Below are positions 46,070-55,813 of a stretch of DNA of 64,000 bases, piece after piece. This DNA is from Sphingomonas sp. PR090111-T3T-6A (GTDB lineage: Bacteria > Pseudomonadota > Alphaproteobacteria > Sphingomonadales > Sphingomonadaceae): the NCBI RefSeq assembly GCF_000383095.1, contig NZ_AORL01000021.1, forward strand, positions 248,001 to 312,000, given 5' to 3'. Below the pieces are notes generated by a model. That model was not told the DNA's origin, did not search any database, and saw only the letters and a program-made list of their open reading frames with translations. A program made the position numbers and the translations under genes. Numbering within the stretch: the stretch's first letter is position 1; each line of letters starts with the position of its first letter.

Positions 46070-46527
46070 CCCGTACCGGAACCATCCCTCTCCCCGATGC
46101 CGCCGCCACCGAGGCGCTGGGGCGTGCGCTTGCGCCGCTGCTGCGCGCGGGCGATGTCGTGGCGTTGTTCGGCGATCTGGGCGCGGGCAAGACCAGCCTC
46201 GCGCGCGGCGTTCTGGCGGCGTTGGGCCTCGCAGAGGAGGCGCCGAGCCCGACCTTCGCCATCGTCCAACCCTATGCGCCGCCCGAGGTGTCTCTGCCGG
46301 TCGCCCATGTCGATCTCTATCGTCTCGACGATCCCGAGGAGGCGGAGGAACTGGGCCTCGACGAACTGCTGGAGGACGGCGTTCTGCTCGTCGAATGGCC
46401 CGAACGGCTCGGCGCGGCGCTGTGGCCCGAAGCCCTGCGCCTGGCGATCGAGCCGGACGGAAGCGGCGGCCGTCGCTTGACTTGGACCGCGCCCGCGCCA
46501 TGGGAGGCGCGATGGCCACCCCGATGA
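46066..46527 (+). CDS. tsaE: tRNA threonylcarbamoyladenosine biosynthesis ATPase TsaE
   Basis: The 153-residue P-loop protein has VALFGDLGAGKTSLARGVL (Walker A GDLGAGKT), the PSPTFAIVQPY segment and VDLYRLDDPEEAEELGLDELLEDGVLLVEWPERL (the family's DLYR and EWPER). TsaE supports TsaB and TsaD in t6A modification of ANN-decoding tRNAs. It starts as ATGA inside the divL stop and overlaps the next gene by 16 bases. Normal length. Confidence 0.95.
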   Translation: MTRTGTIPLPDAAATEALGRALAPLLRAGDVVALFGDLGAGKTSLARGVLAALGLAEEAPSPTFAIVQPYAPPEVSLPVAHVDLYRLDDPEEAEELGLDELLEDGVLLVEWPERLGAALWPEALRLAIEPDGSGGRRLTWTAPAPWEARWPPR

Positions 46528-47516
46528 TTCCGCCCGCCCACGCCCCCGCTTTCCTGGCCGCGAACGGCTGGGAGGGCGCCGCGATCCTGCCGCTTGCCGG
46601 CGATGCCTCGTTCCGGCGCTATTTCCGCGTCGTGCAGGAGGGGCGCACCGCCGTCTTGATGGACGCGCCGCCGACGCATGAGGATCTCGGTCCCTTCATT
46701 GCGATCGCGGAGCATCTGGGGCGGCTCGGCCTGTCATCGCCACAGAGCTATGCGGTGGATCGCGAGGGCGGGCTGCTGCTGCTGGAGGATTTCGGGGATC
46801 GCCTGGTTGGCCCGCTGCTCCGCGCAGGCGAGACGGATCAGGAGGCCGCGATCTATCGTGACGCGATCCTGCTGCTGGCGCGGCTCGGCGAGCAGCCGGT
46901 GCCAGAGGGGCTGCCGTCCTATGATATGGCGGTGATGCGCCGCGAGGTCGGGCTGTTTCCGGAGTGGTATGCGCCCGCCGTCGGCCTCGATCTCGACAGG
47001 GCGAGCTGGGATCAAGCGTGGGAGGCCGTGCTGCCGCGCGTCGCCTCGCCCAAGCCGCCGGTGCTGGTGCTGCGCGACTATCATGTCGACAACATCATCC
47101 TGCTGGAGCGCTCCGGACTGAAGCGGTTGGGCCTGCTCGATTTCCAAGACGCGCTGGCGGGACATCGGGCCTATGATCTCGTCTCGCTGCTTCAGGATGC
47201 GCGCCGCGACGTGTCGCCCGCGCTCGAAGCCGGGATGCTGGAGGCCTATGCTGCCGAGGCCGGGATCGAGGATGTCGAGGCCTTCCTCGCCGACTACGAA
47301 ATCCTCGGTGCGCAGCGGAACACCAAGATCCTCGGCATCTTCACGCGTCTGTGGAAGCGCGACGGCAAGCAGACCTATCTGCCCATGCAGCCGCGCGTGT
47401 GGGGCTATCTGGAGCGCAATCTCACCCATCCGGCGCTGGCCCCGGTGGCGGAATGGTTCGATCGGAACGTGCCCGCCGAGTTGCGGGCGGCCTTCTGGAC
47501 GGAGTTCACGGCATGA
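46512..47516 (+). CDS. amgK: N-acetylmuramate/N-acetylglucosamine kinase AmgK (aminoglycoside phosphotransferase fold)
   Basis: The 334-residue kinase shows LAGDASFRRYFRVVQEGRTAVLMDAPP at the N-terminus, the catalytic loop VLRDYHVDNIILL (HxDN) and the metal-binding LLDFQDALAGHRAYDL. AmgK phosphorylates N-acetylmuramic acid (and GlcNAc) at the anomeric carbon, the first step of a peptidoglycan recycling route that bypasses MurNAc-6-P and gives fosfomycin tolerance. The start at 46512 has GGGAGG four bases upstream. It is coupled to murU by ATGA, which makes the assignment firm. Confidence 0.92.
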   Translation: MATPMIPPAHAPAFLAANGWEGAAILPLAGDASFRRYFRVVQEGRTAVLMDAPPTHEDLGPFIAIAEHLGRLGLSSPQSYAVDREGGLLLLEDFGDRLVGPLLRAGETDQEAAIYRDAILLLARLGEQPVPEGLPSYDMAVMRREVGLFPEWYAPAVGLDLDRASWDQAWEAVLPRVASPKPPVLVLRDYHVDNIILLERSGLKRLGLLDFQDALAGHRAYDLVSLLQDARRDVSPALEAGMLEAYAAEAGIEDVEAFLADYEILGAQRNTKILGIFTRLWKRDGKQTYLPMQPRVWGYLERNLTHPALAPVAEWFDRNVPAELRAAFWTEFTA

Positions 47517-48280
47517 CGAAGTTCGCCAAGCCCCTCACGCTCCGTCCCGATCCCAACGCGGCGCAGGCGCAGCCCGAGACGGCGATGCTGCTCGCCGCCG
47601 GCCTCGGCAAGCGGATGCGCCCGCTGACGGCGACGCGGCCCAAGCCGCTGGTGGAGGTGGCGGGGCGTTCGCTGCTCGATCATGCGCTCGACCGGGTGCG
47701 CGCGGGCGGCGTGCGGCGCGCGGTGGTCAACGTCCACTATCTGGCGGACGCGCTGGAGGCGCATCTCCATCGCCAGTCGGACGGGCTCGACATCCTCGTC
47801 TCGGACGAGCGTGCCGAACTGCTGGAGACGGGGGGCGGCGTGGTCCATGCGCTGCCCCTGCTGGGCGATCAGCCCTTCTACGTCATCAACACGGACAATC
47901 TCTGGGTGGACGGCCCGGTCGACACGCTCCGCCTGCTCGCGCGGAGCTGGGACGATGAGCGGATGGACGCCCTGCTGCTGGTGGTCGCACTGGCGCGTGC
48001 GACCGCGCATGGCGGACAGGGCGATTTCCACATGGACGCCGCCGGCCATCTCCGTCGCCGCGAGCCGCGCCGGATCGCGCCCTTCGTCTATACCGGCATC
48101 CAACTCGTCTCCCCGCGCCTGTTCCGCGATGCGCCGGAGGGGCCTTTCTCGATGAACATCCTGTGGGATCGCGCGATGCGGGAAGACCGCGTCTATGGCG
48201 TGGTGCATCAGGGCTTGTGGTGTGACGTCGGTACGCCCGCCGCCATCGCCGTCGCCGAGGACATGCTGCGGCGTGGCTGA
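47513..48280 (+). CDS. murU: N-acetylmuramate alpha-1-phosphate uridylyltransferase MurU
   Basis: The 255-residue nucleotidyltransferase has the sugar-nucleotide signature TAMLLAAGLGKRMRPLTATRPKPLVEVAGRSLLDHAL, ETGGGVVHALPLLGDQPFYVINTDNLWVDG (metal-binding Asp) and LWCDVGTPAAIAVAE. MurU joins UTP with MurNAc-1-phosphate, giving UDP-MurNAc, following AmgK in the recycling pathway. It starts as ATGA at the amgK stop. Length is a little longer than the ~220-residue Pseudomonas protein because of an N-terminal extension. Confidence 0.92.
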   Translation: MTKFAKPLTLRPDPNAAQAQPETAMLLAAGLGKRMRPLTATRPKPLVEVAGRSLLDHALDRVRAGGVRRAVVNVHYLADALEAHLHRQSDGLDILVSDERAELLETGGGVVHALPLLGDQPFYVINTDNLWVDGPVDTLRLLARSWDDERMDALLLVVALARATAHGGQGDFHMDAAGHLRRREPRRIAPFVYTGIQLVSPRLFRDAPEGPFSMNILWDRAMREDRVYGVVHQGLWCDVGTPAAIAVAEDMLRRG

Positions 48281-51206
48281 GCGCGCCACGCCGGCGCTGT
48301 ACACGGTTCCGGCGCACCGGCCTTTCGCCGACGCGCTGGCCGCCGGCCTGATCGCGCAGACCGGCGGCGACCGGCTGGCGCTGGCGCGGGGCCTCATTCT
48401 CGTGCCCAACAACCGCGCCGCGCGGGCGGTCAGCGACGCCTTCGTCCGCCGGGCGGAGCATGGCCTGCTGCTGCCCCGTCTGGTCGCGATCGGCGATCTG
48501 GAGCTGGGTGACGGGCCGGGCCATGCGCTCGATCCCGCCGATGCCGAGCCGGTGCCGCCCGCCGTCGATCCGATGGTCCGCCGCATGATGCTGGCGCGGC
48601 TGGTGTCCGAGGAGCGGGCGAAGATCGGCGAGCCGGTTGATGCCGCCGAGGCGGTCCGCCTCGCGCAGGCGCTCGCCCGCACGCTCGACCAGATGATGGT
48701 CGAGGAGAAGCCGCTGCGCGCACTGGCGGAACTGGACGTGGAGGCCGACCTCTCCGAACATTGGCAGCGCGCGCTTGGCGTGCTGACGGCGGTGCTGACG
48801 CGCTGGCCGGACGAGCTTCGGGCGATGGGCCGCATCGATCAGGCGGAGCGCCGCAACCGGCTCCTGGATCGCGCGGCGGTCGCATGGCGCTCGGGCACAG
48901 CACAGGGTTTCGTTGTCGCGGCGGGCATCATCGATACGGCACCGGCGGTTGCCCGGCTGCTGCGGACCATCGCGTGGATGCCGGAAGGCAGGGTGGTGCT
49001 CCCCGGCCTCGATCTTTCGATGCCGCAGGAGGAATGGGACGCGCTCGGCCCCGACGAGGACGGCCGCGCGATCGAGACGCACCCCCAATTCCACCTGAAG
49101 CGGCTCCTCGACCGCATGGGATTGGCGCGCAGCGAAGCCGAGCGCTGGGGCTGGGGCGGCGGCTCCGAGGCGGCGGCGTCCTCCGCCGCGCGAGGACGGG
49201 CGATCGCCAACGCCATGAAACCGGCCGCCTTCACCGGCAAATGGCAGGAGCTTCCGCCCGCCGAGCGCCGCCTGTCGGGCGTGCGGGCGCTCGAATGCGC
49301 GACCCCGGCCGAGGAGGCACAGGCCATCGCCATCGCGCTGCGTCAGGCGATCGAGACGCCCGGACGCACCGCCGCGCTGGTGACGCCGGACCGGACGCTG
49401 GCGCGCCGCGTCGCCGCGCATCTCTGGCGCTGGGGCATCGTGGTGGACGATTCCGCCGGCCGCCCCCTGTCGGCAATGCCTTCGGGAACGCTGCTGACCG
49501 CGATCGCAGAGGCGGCTGCGAGCGGCTTCGCGCCAGTGGAGCTGCTCACGCTCCTCAAGCATCCGTTGGTGACAGGCAGCGTCGAGCGCTGGCAGTGGCT
49601 GGCAGCCGTCCGCGCGCTGGATATCGCGCTCAGGGGACCCAGGCCGGCGCCCGGGCTCGCGGGCGTGAGCGGGCTGGTCCGCGACCCTGAGAACAAGCTG
49701 GACGGCGTTTGGTGGAGCGGCGTGCTGGACATCCTCCAGCCGCTGGAAGAGGCTTTCTCCGGCCGCGTGACATTGCCTGCCATGCTCGCGGCGATCCGCG
49801 AGGCGGCCTCGGCGTTGACGCAGGAGGAGGCGTGGGCCGGCCCCGCCGGACGCGCCGCCGCCGAGCTGTTCGAGGCGCTGGAGGCTTCCGCGCCGCTCGG
49901 ACCGTCCGAACTGGCGCCCGCCGCAGCAGGCCCTATGCTCGCTCGGTTGATGGACGAGGTGTCGGTGCGGCCGCCGCAGGGTGGCCATCCGCGCGTATCC
50001 ATCTGGGGCCTCATCGAGCAGCGTCTCCAGCACGCCGATTTCGCGGTCGCGGCGGGACTCAATGAGGGCGTGTGGCCGGCGTTGCCGAGCCCGGACCCAT
50101 GGCTCAGCCCGCGCGTCCGGCGGGAGCTGGGCCTGCCGGGGCTGGAGTGGCGGATCGGCATCGCCGCGCATGATTTCGCAAGCCTGCTCGGTTCGCCCAG
50201 CGTGCTCGTCACGCGCGCCCGCCGCGATGCGCGTGCGCCGGCGGTCGCCTCGCGCTTCTGGCTGCGGCTGGAGGCGATGACCGGCGGTATCGCCCGCGCG
50301 CCGCATTTCCGCCGCTGGAGCGCCGCCATCGACCGGCCGGATGCTTTCGCGCCCGCCGACCGTCCGCGTCCCGCTCCACCAGCCGACGAGCGTCCGCGCA
50401 AGCTCGCCGTGACCCGCCTCGACCGCCTGAAGGCCGACCCTTACGCCTTCTACGCGCAGGAGATGCTGAAGCTCATCAGCCTCGATCCGGTCGATGCCGA
50501 GCCTAGCCCCGCGTGGCGAGGCAGTGCCGTCCACGAGGTTTTGGAGGCTTGGGCCAAGGAGGATGGCTGCGATCCCTCCAAGCTCGCCGCCCGCGCGGAG
50601 GCGATGCTCGACGGCATCACCGCGCATCCGGTACTGAAGGCGCTGTGGGCGCCGCGCCTGCGGGAATCCATCGCGTGGATCGCGGACGAGATGCTGGCGG
50701 CGCTGGCGACGGGGCGGAAGCCGCTCGTCGCCGAGGTGTTCGGCGAGCGTGAGATCGATGGGATCAAGCTCTACGGCAAGGTCGACCGGATCGACCGGAT
50801 GCCCGACGGTAGCCTCGCCATCGTCGACTACAAGACCGGCCAGCCGCCGGGCACGAAGCAGGTCGCGGCGGGCTATGCGATGCAGCTCGGGCTGCTCGGG
50901 CTGATCGCGGAGAATGGCGGCTTCAAGGAGGTGTCGGGCAAGGCCGGGGCCTTCGAATATTGGTCGCTGGCGCAGAAGGACGGCAGGCTCGGCTATGTCG
51001 CACCCGCGACCGGCAAGCGCGCCGGCATCGATCCGGCCGAGTTCACCGCATTGGCCTACCGCAATTTCGCGGAGGCGGCCGCCAAGTGGCTGACGGGTGA
51101 CGAGCCTTTCCTCGCCAAGCTCCATCCCGAGCTGGCACCCTATGCGGACTATGACCAGTTGATGCGTCTCGACGAATGGTATGGCCGGCAGGGGGACGGG
51201 GCATGA
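48273..51206 (+). CDS. addB: Double-strand break repair protein AddB
   Basis: The 977-residue subunit of the AddAB helicase-nuclease is of the alphaproteobacterial type. N-terminal AddB features: LYTVPAHRPFADALAAGLI, LILVPNNRAARAVSDAF. The C-terminal RecB-like nuclease domain has KLAVTRLDRLKADPYAFYAQEMLKL, GSAVHEVLEAW, and the catalytic AIVDYKTGQPPG (D-x-K). With AddA it resects broken ends to produce 3' single strands for RecA. The GTG at 48273 overlaps the murU stop by eight bases; no separate promoter is visible. Overlaps addA as ATGA. Confidence 0.93.
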   Translation: MAERATPALYTVPAHRPFADALAAGLIAQTGGDRLALARGLILVPNNRAARAVSDAFVRRAEHGLLLPRLVAIGDLELGDGPGHALDPADAEPVPPAVDPMVRRMMLARLVSEERAKIGEPVDAAEAVRLAQALARTLDQMMVEEKPLRALAELDVEADLSEHWQRALGVLTAVLTRWPDELRAMGRIDQAERRNRLLDRAAVAWRSGTAQGFVVAAGIIDTAPAVARLLRTIAWMPEGRVVLPGLDLSMPQEEWDALGPDEDGRAIETHPQFHLKRLLDRMGLARSEAERWGWGGGSEAAASSAARGRAIANAMKPAAFTGKWQELPPAERRLSGVRALECATPAEEAQAIAIALRQAIETPGRTAALVTPDRTLARRVAAHLWRWGIVVDDSAGRPLSAMPSGTLLTAIAEAAASGFAPVELLTLLKHPLVTGSVERWQWLAAVRALDIALRGPRPAPGLAGVSGLVRDPENKLDGVWWSGVLDILQPLEEAFSGRVTLPAMLAAIREAASALTQEEAWAGPAGRAAAELFEALEASAPLGPSELAPAAAGPMLARLMDEVSVRPPQGGHPRVSIWGLIEQRLQHADFAVAAGLNEGVWPALPSPDPWLSPRVRRELGLPGLEWRIGIAAHDFASLLGSPSVLVTRARRDARAPAVASRFWLRLEAMTGGIARAPHFRRWSAAIDRPDAFAPADRPRPAPPADERPRKLAVTRLDRLKADPYAFYAQEMLKLISLDPVDAEPSPAWRGSAVHEVLEAWAKEDGCDPSKLAARAEAMLDGITAHPVLKALWAPRLRESIAWIADEMLAALATGRKPLVAEVFGEREIDGIKLYGKVDRIDRMPDGSLAIVDYKTGQPPGTKQVAAGYAMQLGLLGLIAENGGFKEVSGKAGAFEYWSLAQKDGRLGYVAPATGKRAGIDPAEFTALAYRNFAEAAAKWLTGDEPFLAKLHPELAPYADYDQLMRLDEWYGRQGDGA

Positions 51207-54200
51207 GCAGCCGCATCTCACCCCTGAAGCCGCTGGAAGGCGCGCAGGCCGAGGCCTCGCACCCGGAGCGGCTGGTCTGGTTGTCGGCTTCGGCGGGCAC
51301 GGGCAAGACGCACGTGCTGACCGCGCGCGTGATCCGCCTGCTGTTGGCGGGGAATGATCCGGCGTCGATCCTCTGCCTCACCTTCACCAAGGCGGGCGCG
51401 GCCGAGATGGCCGACCGCATCCATGCCCGCCTTGCAAGCTGGGTGCGGATGAGGCCCAATCATCTGAGCCAGGAGTTGTTCGCGCTGGGCGAACGGCATG
51501 ACAGCGAGGCGGTCGCCAACGCGCGCACGCTCTTCGCCCGCGTGCTCGACGCGACGGGCGGGGGCCTGCGCATCCAGACCATCCATGCCTTCTGCCAGAC
51601 GCTGCTGGCCGGCTTCCCGTCGGAGGCGGGGCTGGTGCCCGGCTTCCGCCCGCTGGAGGATCGCGAGGAGCAAGCGCTCGGCTATGCGACGCTCGCCGAG
51701 ATGCTGGTGGCGGCGGAGCGGAGCGGCGACTTCCCGCTCGTCCGCGACGTGCAGACGCTGAGCCGCCGCTTGGGCGAGCAGGGTGCCGAGGGTTTCCTCC
51801 GCCAATGCGCCCGCGCGCCGGACGCGATGGAGGCGCTGGGCGTCGGCATCGAGGCGAAGCTCCGCCGCGCGATGGATGTGCCGGACGGCGATATCGAGCG
51901 CGCCATCGCCGAGGCCTGCGCCGACGACCGCTTCGACATCCGTACGCTGCAACGGGTCGCTGCGGCCAACGCGGGCTGGGCGACGGCGCGCGGTCTGGAT
52001 CGGGCGGACGTGATCGCCCGCTGGCTGGCCGGATCGGCGGAGGCGCGCGCGGAGGGGCTCCAGGCGCTGCACGAGGTCTGGGCGACCAAGGCGGGCGAGC
52101 CGCGCTCCTTCGCCAAGGGGCAGGCGCCGCAGGAAGATGGCTATGCGGAGGACGCGATGAGCCTCCATGACCTGTGCGGCGATCTGCTCGCGCTGCGCGT
52201 GAAGGCGGCTTATGCCTCGACGCTGGCGGCCGCCTTGCGCGCGGGGCAGGCCTATGCGCGTGCCTATGCGCAGGCCAAGCGCTCGGCCGGCGCGGTCGAT
52301 TTCGACGATCTGATCCGCACAACCGTCCGCCTGCTCAACACCGATGGCATGGGCGAGTGGGTCCGCTTCAAGCTCGACCAGCGCACCGACCATATCCTCG
52401 TCGACGAGGCGCAGGATACGAACGCGCAGCAATGGTCGATCGTGGCGGCGCTCGCGAGCGAGTTCTTCGCTTATGAGCGCGCGCCCGAGGATGCGGTCAG
52501 GACGATCTTCACCGTCGGCGATTTCAAGCAGGCGATCTTCGGCTTTCAGGGCACCGATCCGCTGGCGTTCGAGGCGGCGGCGCGGGCTTTCTCTTATCGC
52601 GCGGAGGGCGGGGGTCAGACGATCCAGCGCCTCTCGCTCGACCGCTCCTTCCGCTCGACGCCACCGGTGCTGGCGGTGGTGGACCGGATGATCGCGTATC
52701 TGGGCGCGGGCGCGCTCGGCCTCGTCGACGACGTGCCTCCTCATGAGGCGGCGAAGAAAGGCGCGGGCCGCGTGATGCTCTGGCCGCCAGTCTCGGCCGG
52801 GCAGGCCGAGGATGTCGCGACCGGCGAGGAAGGCTGGCTCGACGACGCCACCCGGCTTTTCGCCGACAGGCTGGCGCAGCAGGTGAAGGCATGGATCGAC
52901 GCGGCGCCGTGGATCGGCACGCGCGGGCGGACGCTCCGGCCCGAGGATGTGATGATCCTCGTCCGCAAGCGCGGCGATCTGGCCTCGCTGATCGTGGCGC
53001 GGCTCCATGCGCATGGCGTGCCGGTGGCAGGCGTGGATCGCCTCCGCCTCGACGCGCCACTGGCGGTGCGAGATCTGCTCGCCGCCGCCCGGTTCGCGCT
53101 CCAGTCGAGCGACGATCTGACGCTGGCCTCGCTGCTCGTCTCGCCCCTGTTCGGGATGTCGCAGCAGGAGATTTACGGGCTCTGCTACGGCCGTAAGGGC
53201 TCGCTCTGGTCCAACCTGCCCGAGGGAGAGGCGCGGGATGGGCTGAACCGCATCCTCGGCGCGGCGGATCTCGTGACGCCCTATCGCTTCTTCGAGGAGA
53301 TACTCTCCGGCCCGCTCGACGGGCGGCGCAAGCTGCTCCGCCGGCTGGGCGAGGAGGCGCGCGATCCGATCGAGGAACTGCTCAACGCAGCGCTGCTGTT
53401 CGAGGAGAATGGCACGCCGTCGCTCCAGCTTTTCCTCGACTGGTTCGATCGCGGCGAGGTGCAGATCAAGCGCGATCCCTCCGCGCCGCTCGATGCCGTG
53501 CGGGTGATGACGGCGCATGGATCGAAGGGGCTTCAGGCGCCGCTGGTGGTGCTGGCGGATGCGACCGGCGACCCGGATCGCTCGCCCGGCGGCGGGATCG
53601 GCTGGGCGGCCGAGGAGGGCGCGCCTCCGGTGCCGGTGATCCGCCCGCGCAGCCACGAGCGGTTCGCCCCGTTCGATGCCCTGATCGACAAGCAGGAAGA
53701 GCGCGAGCTGGAGGAGCATTGGCGCCTCCTCTACGTCGCCGCGACGCGGGCCGAGGAGTGGCTGGCGGTGGGCGGCGCGTTGGGGCCGATCGCGAAGGGC
53801 GTGGTGCCGGCGCGGAGCTGGTATGCCGCCATGGCCGCCGCGCTCGACGGGCTGGAGGCGAGCGCGATCGAAGACCCGCTCTGGGGCACGACGCGTATTC
53901 ACGCAGGCGGGGAGACGGAACGCTCCGCTCCCCGTGAGCCACGTGAGGTCGTGCCGGAATCGCCGCCGCCGGCCTGGCTGCGCGCGCCAGCACCTCAGGA
54001 GAGCCGTCCGCCGCGGCCACTGGCGCCGTCCGCGATCGGCAACGACACCGTCGCCAATCCCCCGCCCAACCCCGCGATGCGCGCGGCGGCCGAGCGCGGG
54101 CGCTGGCTCCACGCGCTGTTCGAGAGGCTTCCCGCGCTCCCGCCGGAACGTCGCGAGGCGGCGGGGGAGCAATGGCTGGAACATTCGGCCGGAGTTGCCG

Positions 54201-54616
54201 ACGCGACGCTTCGGGCCGGGCTGGTGGCGGATGTCTGCAAGACCATCGCCGATCCGCGGTTCGCTGCGATCTTCTCTCCGCAAGCGCTGGCGGAGGCGCC
54301 AATCGCCGCTGTCGTGGAAGGGCAAGTGGTGGCGGGCACGGTCGACCGCCTGCTGGTGACCGAGAGCAAGGTCACCATCGTCGATTTCAAGACCGGGCGG
54401 CGGGTGCCGTCGGGGCTCGCGGCGGTGCCGGAGCATCATCTCGATCAGATGGGCGCCTATGCGGCCGCGCTGGCGGCGATCTTTCCCGGCCGCGCGATCG
54501 AGGCGGCCCTGCTCTACACGGCGGGGCCGAAGCTGATCCCGCTCGCCCCCGAAACATTGGCGGCGCACAAGCCGGACTTGGCGGGCAGGGAGCAAAGTTT
54601 GGCATCCGCCGGTTGA
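51203..54616 (+). CDS. addA: Double-strand break repair helicase AddA
   Basis: The 1137-residue UvrD/PcrA-like helicase-nuclease shows Walker [24 protein letters not shown] (motif I), [17 protein letters not shown] (Ia), [27 protein letters not shown] (II, DEAQD), [18 protein letters not shown] (III), [15 protein letters not shown] (IV), [19 protein letters not shown] (V) and [17 protein letters not shown] (VI). A C-terminal RecB-family nuclease has [14 protein letters not shown] (catalytic D-x-K). All parts are intact. It starts at ATG 51203 as ATGA with addB. Followed 55 bases later by trxA. Confidence 0.96.
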   Translation: MSSRISPLKPLEGAQAEASHPERLVWLSASAGTGKTHVLTARVIRLLLAGNDPASILCLTFTKAGAAEMADRIHARLASWVRMRPNHLSQELFALGERHDSEAVANARTLFARVLDATGGGLRIQTIHAFCQTLLAGFPSEAGLVPGFRPLEDREEQALGYATLAEMLVAAERSGDFPLVRDVQTLSRRLGEQGAEGFLRQCARAPDAMEALGVGIEAKLRRAMDVPDGDIERAIAEACADDRFDIRTLQRVAAANAGWATARGLDRADVIARWLAGSAEARAEGLQALHEVWATKAGEPRSFAKGQAPQEDGYAEDAMSLHDLCGDLLALRVKAAYASTLAAALRAGQAYARAYAQAKRSAGAVDFDDLIRTTVRLLNTDGMGEWVRFKLDQRTDHILVDEAQDTNAQQWSIVAALASEFFAYERAPEDAVRTIFTVGDFKQAIFGFQGTDPLAFEAAARAFSYRAEGGGQTIQRLSLDRSFRSTPPVLAVVDRMIAYLGAGALGLVDDVPPHEAAKKGAGRVMLWPPVSAGQAEDVATGEEGWLDDATRLFADRLAQQVKAWIDAAPWIGTRGRTLRPEDVMILVRKRGDLASLIVARLHAHGVPVAGVDRLRLDAPLAVRDLLAAARFALQSSDDLTLASLLVSPLFGMSQQEIYGLCYGRKGSLWSNLPEGEARDGLNRILGAADLVTPYRFFEEILSGPLDGRRKLLRRLGEEARDPIEELLNAALLFEENGTPSLQLFLDWFDRGEVQIKRDPSAPLDAVRVMTAHGSKGLQAPLVVLADATGDPDRSPGGGIGWAAEEGAPPVPVIRPRSHERFAPFDALIDKQEERELEEHWRLLYVAATRAEEWLAVGGALGPIAKGVVPARSWYAAMAAALDGLEASAIEDPLWGTTRIHAGGETERSAPREPREVVPESPPPAWLRAPAPQESRPPRPLAPSAIGNDTVANPPPNPAMRAAAERGRWLHALFERLPALPPERREAAGEQWLEHSAGVADATLRAGLVADVCKTIADPRFAAIFSPQALAEAPIAAVVEGQVVAGTVDRLLVTESKVTIVDFKTGRRVPSGLAAVPEHHLDQMGAYAAALAAIFPGRAIEAALLYTAGPKLIPLAPETLAAHKPDLAGREQSLASAG

Positions 54617-54671
54617 GGCGAGGCACCGACGCGCCTACATCCGTTTCCAAAGTGAACCGGAGTATCGCCCC

Positions 54672-54992
54672 ATGGCTACCAAGACTGTCACCGATCAGAG
54701 CTTCGCAACCGACGTGCTGGCCGCCGATGGCCCCGTGCTCGTCGACTTCTGGGCCGAGTGGTGTGGCCCCTGTAAGATGATCGGACCGGCGCTCGAGGAG
54801 CTTTCGGAGGAGCTGGGCGAGAAGGTGACGATCGCCAAGCTGAACATCGACGACAATCCCGACGCGCCGGGTCGTTACGGCGTGCGCGGCATCCCGACGA
54901 TGATCCTCTTCAAGGGCGGTGCGCCTGCGGCCACGCAGGTCGGCGCCGCGCCGAAGAGCCGCCTCAAGGCATTCATCGAAGAGTCGCTCTGA
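54672..54992 (+). CDS. trxA: Thioredoxin TrxA
   Basis: The 106-residue protein has the classic fold, active site WCGPC at residues 30-34 (Cys31, Cys34), a buried Asp in LVDFWAEWC and the cis-proline in [12 protein letters not shown]. It is the cytoplasmic disulfide reductant, kept reduced by thioredoxin reductase. It lies 55 bases after addA; its own promoter is not resolved, so it may be part of the divL-addA transcript. A short hairpin follows around 55000-55020. Confidence 0.97.
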   Translation: MATKTVTDQSFATDVLAADGPVLVDFWAEWCGPCKMIGPALEELSEELGEKVTIAKLNIDDNPDAPGRYGVRGIPTMILFKGGAPAATQVGAAPKSRLKAFIEESL

Positions 54993-55014
54993 TCTGGACG
55001 GCTGGGCCTGAGGC

Positions 55015-55809
55015 TCAGCCGAACAGACGCTCCGCCGCTTCGTCCCACAGTTGGGGCGAGGCGGCTGCGAGCAGGCCGGGGCGGTCGTCGCCCAGCCGAT
55101 AGGGCTTGCCGTCGATCCGCGCGATCCGGCCGCCCGCTTCCTCCAGAAACAGCGCGCCGGGCGCATGATCCCACGGCATGGCCCGCCAGAACAGCGCGAG
55201 GTCGTTGGTGCCCAGCGCCAGACGCGGATATTGCTCGCCCGCGCAGTGCGGGATGTCGGCGATGGTGATATGCCCCTCGGAGCGCGCCATCACGCTCGCG
55301 CGGACATCGTCGGGCAGATAGCGAGTCGCGAGCGCGCCGATCGGCTGCGCGCCGCCGGTCGGGCGCGCAGTGATGCGCTGGCCGTCGACATAGGCGCCGC
55401 CGCCCAGCACGGCATGGCACATCCGCCCGCCGACCGGATCGAGTATCCAGCCGGCCTGTACGACGCCGCCTTGCGCCAGCGCCACCATCATCGCGAAGGG
55501 GGTGCGGCCCGCCGCGAAGTTGCCGGTGCCGTCGAGCGGATCGACGATCCAGGCGGCGCCTTCGGTCGCGCGGAGGATCAGCGAGGCGTCCGCCGCCACG
55601 CCTTCCTCGCCCACCACATGGCTGCCGGGGAGCAACGCCGTCAGCCCCTCGATGAGCAGGGCTTCCGATTCCTTGTCGGCGATGGTGACATAGTCGTCGG
55701 GCGCTTTTTCCTCGATCTGCCCGGCTTCGAGCTTCTGGAAATGCGCCATCAGCACGTCGCGGCCGATCCGTCGCATCAGGGCGTCGGCACCAGCATGGAG
55801 GGCGTGCAT
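55015..55809 (-). CDS. Inositol monophosphatase family protein
   Basis: The 264-residue protein of the Li+-sensitive FIG superfamily has KAPDDYVTIADKESEALLIEGL, HVVGEEGVAAD (E of the metal site), AAWIVDPLDGTGNFAAGRTPFAMM (WIVDPLDGTGNF), and ALFWRAMPWDHAPGALFLEEAGG (MPWDHAPG). It requires magnesium and removes phosphate from inositol-1-phosphate, histidinol-phosphate, PAP or similar; the exact substrate is open (HisN-like is possible). It begins at ATG 55809, four bases after the argJ stop, so they are co-transcribed. Confidence 0.9.
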   Translation of the reverse strand: MHALHAGADALMRRIGRDVLMAHFQKLEAGQIEEKAPDDYVTIADKESEALLIEGLTALLPGSHVVGEEGVAADASLILRATEGAAWIVDPLDGTGNFAAGRTPFAMMVALAQGGVVQAGWILDPVGGRMCHAVLGGGAYVDGQRITARPTGGAQPIGALATRYLPDDVRASVMARSEGHITIADIPHCAGEQYPRLALGTNDLALFWRAMPWDHAPGALFLEEAGGRIARIDGKPYRLGDDRPGLLAAASPQLWDEAAERLFG

Positions 55810-55813
55810 CGGC

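Noticed and set aside
47886-51221. 1111-codon minus-strand frame opposite murU and addB
   Set aside because: Shadow of two convincingly identified plus-strand genes.
51218-54595. 1125-codon minus-strand frame opposite addA
   Set aside because: Shadow; all helicase motifs of addA are on the plus strand.
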